Positions 59,506 to 64,000 of a DNA stretch of 64,000 nt are shown here, piece by piece. The number at the start of each line of letters is the position of its first letter. The stretch's first letter is position 1. The stretch is from Eutrigla gurnardus. Lineage: Eukaryota > Chordata > Actinopteri > Perciformes > Triglidae. The notes under the pieces are model-generated. The model ran no database searches and had not been told where the DNA came from. It saw only the letters and a list, made by a program, of their open reading frames with translations. Position numbers and translations under genes: made by a program. The DNA is taken from assembly GCA_963514095.1 (NCBI GenBank), contig OY741273.1, positions 19,960,546 to 20,024,545 of the forward strand, read 5' to 3'.

Positions 59506-61552
59506 GACTCTGTCTGTCTCTGTCTCTCTCCCACATTCACAATGTGTTTCCTCTGTTCCCTCTATCTTCCAATCTGGGCCTGAGAAGGTCAGTGAGGGGA
59601 GGTTCTGGAGGGCCACTGTGACACATAGTGAGGAGGCGATAAGGAGGAGGAGGAGAGGTGAAGAGGGGTGACACATGGGCAAGCCAATCAACAGGTGCAG
59701 TCGTGACCTTTGAGATGCAGCCTCTTGTCATGCTCATCCAGCCTTGACACCCAAACCTTACTGCTCCCTCTCTCTCTCTCTCTCCACCACACAAACACGC
59801 CTCCAAGAACCAAAAGAATAAATTAGCTTTTCACAAATTGTAATTGTATGTACATTTGTAAACCTGCCACTGCAAAAATCACATTTTGTCGCAGGTTCTT
59901 AAAGGGCCACAATTGAAGTGAGGAAGATTTCATTTTTTTTATTATTAGAAAGCAGGGCCAAGTGTTATGAATTCCTTAAAAGCATCATAACGTGCGATGC
60001 ACAGGTCCCGTATTCAGAAACTGTGCCTTTTAAATAAGACGTCAGGACTTAAGGTTGTGATGTCACAACTATACAGTCACTGGTAAAAGTATAAAAAGTA
60101 AATTCTGCCAAGTTGACATACGCTGACCAGAAAACGCTGACCGGTCAGAGCAGGGTCTGCTCTTTTTGTTTCACAAAATAGTGTGGTCACATTTAGGCTT
60201 TTGGTTTTACATCTGGCTGGTAGATTATATTATTACTGATTTCAGTAGAGCAGTATCAGTAGGAGTTTTGCCCATATTGGATGATTCCACACCTCAGGAT
60301 TTGTGTCCAGTGCCAAGAGGAGGAAAAGTCTGGATGTGGAGGTTGGATGGTTGTGTAGCCCTCTTTTAGGGAGTCTGACTTCACCTCCTATTACAGTTAA
60401 AATATCAGTTTTATTAATACATTTGAAAAATTAGCATCATTGGGCAAAAAAGTTGAATTTATGGCCCAGTTTTAACCCTATCCGTTATTTGATCCATGTT
60501 CGGTCCCTCAGTGCCAGGTTGTGCTAGACAAGAACTAGCTGGACATGTTGTCTGATCAGGTCGAAAGGAAAAGGTCTCTTAAGTTGGCTGTTACGAACAG
60601 TCACACTTGTAGGCGGGGTGAAAGAGCCCACCATTATCCGGAGTATTGAAATGCAATACTCCTTTAAATATGGCATACATTTTCAGACAGCCTCTTGTTC
60701 TATTCTTATTCTCTTTGAGAGAGAGAATGTCACACCCGGATTACTTTCTCACCTTAGCACAGCTAGCCAGTAACAGCGTGAAATTGGTGTTTGTGTGTGT
60801 GTGTTTGGGTATTTGGGGATTTCCGAAGCGGTTCGACCATCCAACAAGCAGTTCTAATGAAGTATACTGGCGCTCTTACTTTCCCCATTCACCTCCTTCT
60901 TTCACATAGGATGGATGCCTGATAACAGCGAAGCCAAAACTCAAATCAAATGAGACAACAAGTCACACTAGAGATGTGACCGTTACTCGTCATTACCGTG
61001 CCGTTTTGTGAGTTGTTGCGCTATAATTTTTAACACACTCATCTTCAAATGACAACACGTATCCGTCTCCATCTTGGACTGCGCTGTCCAGTATATTACA
61101 TGCTCCTCCTGTGCCCACTGTTCTGGCATCACTGTGGAAATTACACTCAACCAATGGGACATGGCTTTGAAGTGGGCGTTTCGGCCTTAAGGGGACCACA
61201 TGCAGTAATTGCTCACTTCACACCTCCCATTCACTTCCATTCAAGCCTGTCTGCACTGCTGCACAGAGGAAGGCACATTTCTATTTTTGAATCATATGAT
61301 TTTTTTTCCCTAGCAATTACACAAATGTGCAATTGCATTTTTTCTCCTCACAAATTTAGTCACATACAAATTCATCTTCTTGAGATATTTACTTGTGACT
61401 TTGTAAGTGAGAGCCATTTTTTCTCATATATCAGCATCTTCCTACCAATTCTTTCCACCTTCTCTGTGTCCCAGATAGAAGCAGCTCACATGTGGAAACG
61501 ACGTGCAGCAGCAGCTATTTCAGGGTGGCCGCTGGCCTATTGATTTTCCCCA

Positions 61553-61558
<6 letters not shown>

Positions 61559-61641
<83 letters not shown>
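61559..61641. repeat. (TC)41 microsatellite
   Basis: An uninterrupted TC run of 83 bases, a strong triplex (H-DNA) former. Confidence 0.97.
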
Positions 61642-61642
<1 letters not shown>

Positions 61643-62999
61643 ATAATGCCCAGTAGAGGATGTCCGACAGATTGATCGGGATAGTGTGTGTTTTACGCCT
61701 TTGTGTGCTTTTGTGCTTGTGTCGGCCACAGATCACGCTGCATCATCGTTCTACGTTGAATGAAATGTGCAATTTGAACACTTGTCGTGCCCCTTCGGAC
61801 TGTTGCACAGAACGCCACAAACAATCAATGGCTGGATCAAACAGACGTACTGTAGATGGAATACAAACACCCATTGTCAGCTGGCTCCTGCCCAGGAGGG
61901 ACATTCTCTGATAGAAATCAAACACCGCTTTCAAAGCCACAAAAGGAGCGAGCTAGGACAGAGCCAGTACTGAAATGTAGCACTGTAGGTCACAGTGCAG
62001 CTGAATGGTGACATTCTGCAATGTAGTTAGGAATGCAAACTACAGTCATCCCAAAAGATGCCACATTTTGCCATAAAAAAATAGTCCCATCTGATTGAAA
62101 TGTATCATTTTTGCACTGAGCTGCAGGTGACGCTCGGGTGAAATCCCAGCAGTGTTCAAAAGCTTAATACTGTGGCCCCCAAATACCTCGAAGCACAGTG
62201 GGTTCTCTCCCAACATTGTCTCATTCGGGACTCATTTCTGCCCAGACCTCGATTCACTTGGGTGGCGACCATCTAAGCCTGCCTGCAGATGAAAAAAATA
62301 TATATATTTCCAATCTTCAGCATCAAATTGAAACGCCGTGATACTGAGATGAGGGTTAGCCAGGTGGTTTCGCAATAAGACATAACCAGCCGATCTTGAT
62401 TTTAAATGGAATGACATTTGTTCCCTCCTGGGACTAACTTGTTTGTACATGTAGCCGATGCTGAGAGAAATCAAAAGCTCCTGTCGAGCCATTTTGCAAC
62501 TCAGGTAAAGTACAGTTAGAGAAAAGGTAGATGTTACTTTTATATTTTCTTAAAGTTGAAGCGGTCAGGCTTTTTCACAGCAAAAAGGTGGATTCTGTTT
62601 TTTTCAGTGGTGGAAAACATATTAACGGATTCATTCATCGTTGGGCACAAAGCAGCACATGTAGTTTCTTAAAAGTGAGTTTATCCTGCAAATCCTAATT
62701 TCTATCCGCTTGTAGTTCAAAATGCTGGTACAACCACTTGCAAAACATGTGAGAGGCATTTAACAACAATATATTAAGTAGTAGAACAGTGGTTTTGGTC
62801 GTCACATTGAACTTGGATTAGTCGTGTCATGCCTGCCTGCATTTTAAATAAAGAACTGTTGCCTTTAAAGCTCACAATCAAAGCTGCCTGCATATATATC
62901 ACAGCAGGAGACCTTTGGTTGTAAGGAAAGTTCTTGTCAATATAAATGCACAGTTAATTAAATGCCAGCTATGTGGCACAGCTTCTCTCTGGCCTACTC

Positions 63000-63300
63000 A
63001 TTAACCTTCCCCGTTCAATATGCCAGAGGAAGTAACCTTTTCACAACTCACTCACGGGCCTAGAGACCATGTTTATTGACGTGGGCACGGTAAGGCACTC
63101 TCCCCCCAATGCCTGCATTATTCCTCTGTTGTCATATACTTTGCTGTGTCATTTTAATACCCCCTGGTTCTAAAATAGTTAATTATTTGTGTGGAGCCCT
63201 TTGGCGTCTGCTTTATTAAAACACATCGGCCCGTTAGCTTCTCTTTGGGCCCGTCAGCTCAGGGAAATACTCATGTAGCGTGCACGGAAGTCTCGCATTA
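63000..63300. promoter_or_regulatory. Candidate conserved non-coding element (unproven)
   Basis: Unique sequence with no repeat character, rich in homeodomain-like and short palindromic sites (GTTTATTGACGTGGGCAC, AAAATAGTTAATTATTTGTG, GGCGTCTGCTTTATTAAAAC). Comparable blocks in IgLON introns of other vertebrates are often deeply conserved, but conservation cannot be seen here. Confidence 0.25.
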
Positions 63301-64000
63301 GAAGAATGCATTCTAAATCGAATTCGACCGATCGCTCTTTTATTGTGACTCAATTATAGTCTGCCCTTTGTTTGTACCGCTCGCTCACCTCCGGCCAACA
63401 CACTATTAGCAACACATTATGAATTAATACCTCCAAGGCAACTGCATGCACTTTGCGATCAAATCAACAATCAATTCCACTTGCCAACTCGAAGCCATTT
63501 TTCCCATTACGCTTATAACTCAGGGGAACCAAAACAGATTATGTGTCTTCATGCATAATCTCATTTTGCCATTATATGTGGTTATTATTAAAAGAGATAG
63601 TTGTTATTGGAAGAAAAAAACAAAAAGCCCAGGGTGGTTGCTCACCGATGATTCCTCATAATGTGGCTCTGTGTGTGTTTGCACTCGTCTACATGTGAAC
63701 ATGTGCGGAGTGGGCGTCGGTCGTGATGGTGCACGACTTTGTTCAAGGACACTCCCGCTCAGGCTTTTAAGTCTTCTACACCCCCCTACCCCTCACCCCC
63801 CCCAATCAATACCTTGCCATTTTACCTCCGTAGCACCGAGGCAGAGACCTCTCCACAACTCAACACCTGTCCCCTGGAACGGCAGAGATCTGTCACAGAT
63901 CTTTCCACTCTGAAACATGAAATCACCGGCAGCAGCAAAGCAGCGACTGCCATTTAAAACAGGCTGTCTATCCCCCATGGGAGTAGCGATGAGAAGTGTG

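Larger units (their letters stand above)
12822..64000 (+). other. lsamp: lsamp intron downstream of exon 1 (continues past the window)
   Basis: No later lsamp exon was recognised. In other vertebrates the next exon encodes a long Ig-domain stretch containing WLNRS and the DEGSYTC motif, and no frame here carries them. The first introns of IgLON genes are known to be very long. At least 51 kb therefore appears to be intron, filled with microsatellites, non-autonomous transposons and AT-rich unique sequence. An unrelated nested gene or non-coding RNA cannot be excluded, but none is visible. Confidence 0.75.

Noticed and set aside
59392..59691. Poly-Glu frame and matching poly-Ser and poly-Lys frames
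   Set aside because: Direct translation artefacts of the CTT trinucleotide repeat at 59460-59505.
61049..61543. 164-codon open frame on the + strand
   Set aside because: Derived from TC- and AT-rich sequence without domain similarity; a chance frame.
1..64000. CRISPR array, phage, toxin-antitoxin or other prokaryotic system
   Set aside because: The sequence is a vertebrate genome segment: a spliced lsamp exon, long dinucleotide repeats and hAT-type MITEs. No regularly spaced direct repeats with unique spacers and no operon-like coding was seen.
1..64000. Autonomous transposase or reverse transcriptase gene
   Set aside because: I looked for RT (YADD/FADD-type) and hAT transposase motifs in the open frames and saw none; all mobile elements here appear non-autonomous.

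Overview
This window looks like a piece of a teleost fish chromosome. It is dominated by non-coding sequence with long dinucleotide microsatellites (GT, TA, TC), poly-C and poly-G tracts, and many short non-autonomous DNA transposons with 8-bp target duplications. There is no bacterial-style gene packing, and I see no tRNA, rRNA, CRISPR array or transposase/reverse-transcriptase reading frame. I cannot name the species.

One coding exon can be supported. It lies on the + strand at 12667-12821 and is the signal-peptide exon of lsamp (limbic system-associated membrane protein, an IgLON-family GPI-anchored neuronal Ig protein). It encodes 51 residues plus two bases of a split Arg codon and ends in a strong splice donor (AAG|GTAAGA). 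The peptide after the signal (SVDMQRATDNITIRQGDTAI) closely matches the mature N-terminus I recall for vertebrate LSAMP ([20 protein letters not shown]). The exon sits in a CpG-rich stretch of about 1 kb (about 12380-13370) that also holds its 5' leader and probable promoter.

Layout. 1-12380: sequence upstream of the exon with no supportable gene; it contains a degenerate 1.3-kb hAT-type element, a second degenerate transposon and several microsatellites. 12380-13370: CpG-rich promoter, 5' leader, exon and start of the intron. 12822-64000: more than 51 kb of the next lsamp intron; exon 2, which would carry the rest of Ig domain 1, was not found and should lie beyond the right edge. The intron holds a 384-bp foldback element (about 20 kb), a composite nested element with an 18-bp minisatellite (about 34 kb), a tRNA-derived SINE (about 38 kb), two hAT-type elements 26 bp apart (39-40.6 kb), a 201-bp hAT-type MITE with perfect 76-bp terminal repeats (55.7 kb), and a diverged duplicated repeat pair (53.8 and 57.5 kb). 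Between these are AT-rich stretches, some resembling conserved developmental non-coding elements, which cannot be shown from one sequence.

The open reading frames longer than 60 codons appear to be chance or low-complexity frames. I found no undescribed gene system. The points most worth checking are the transposon structures and the lsamp first exon with its promoter.
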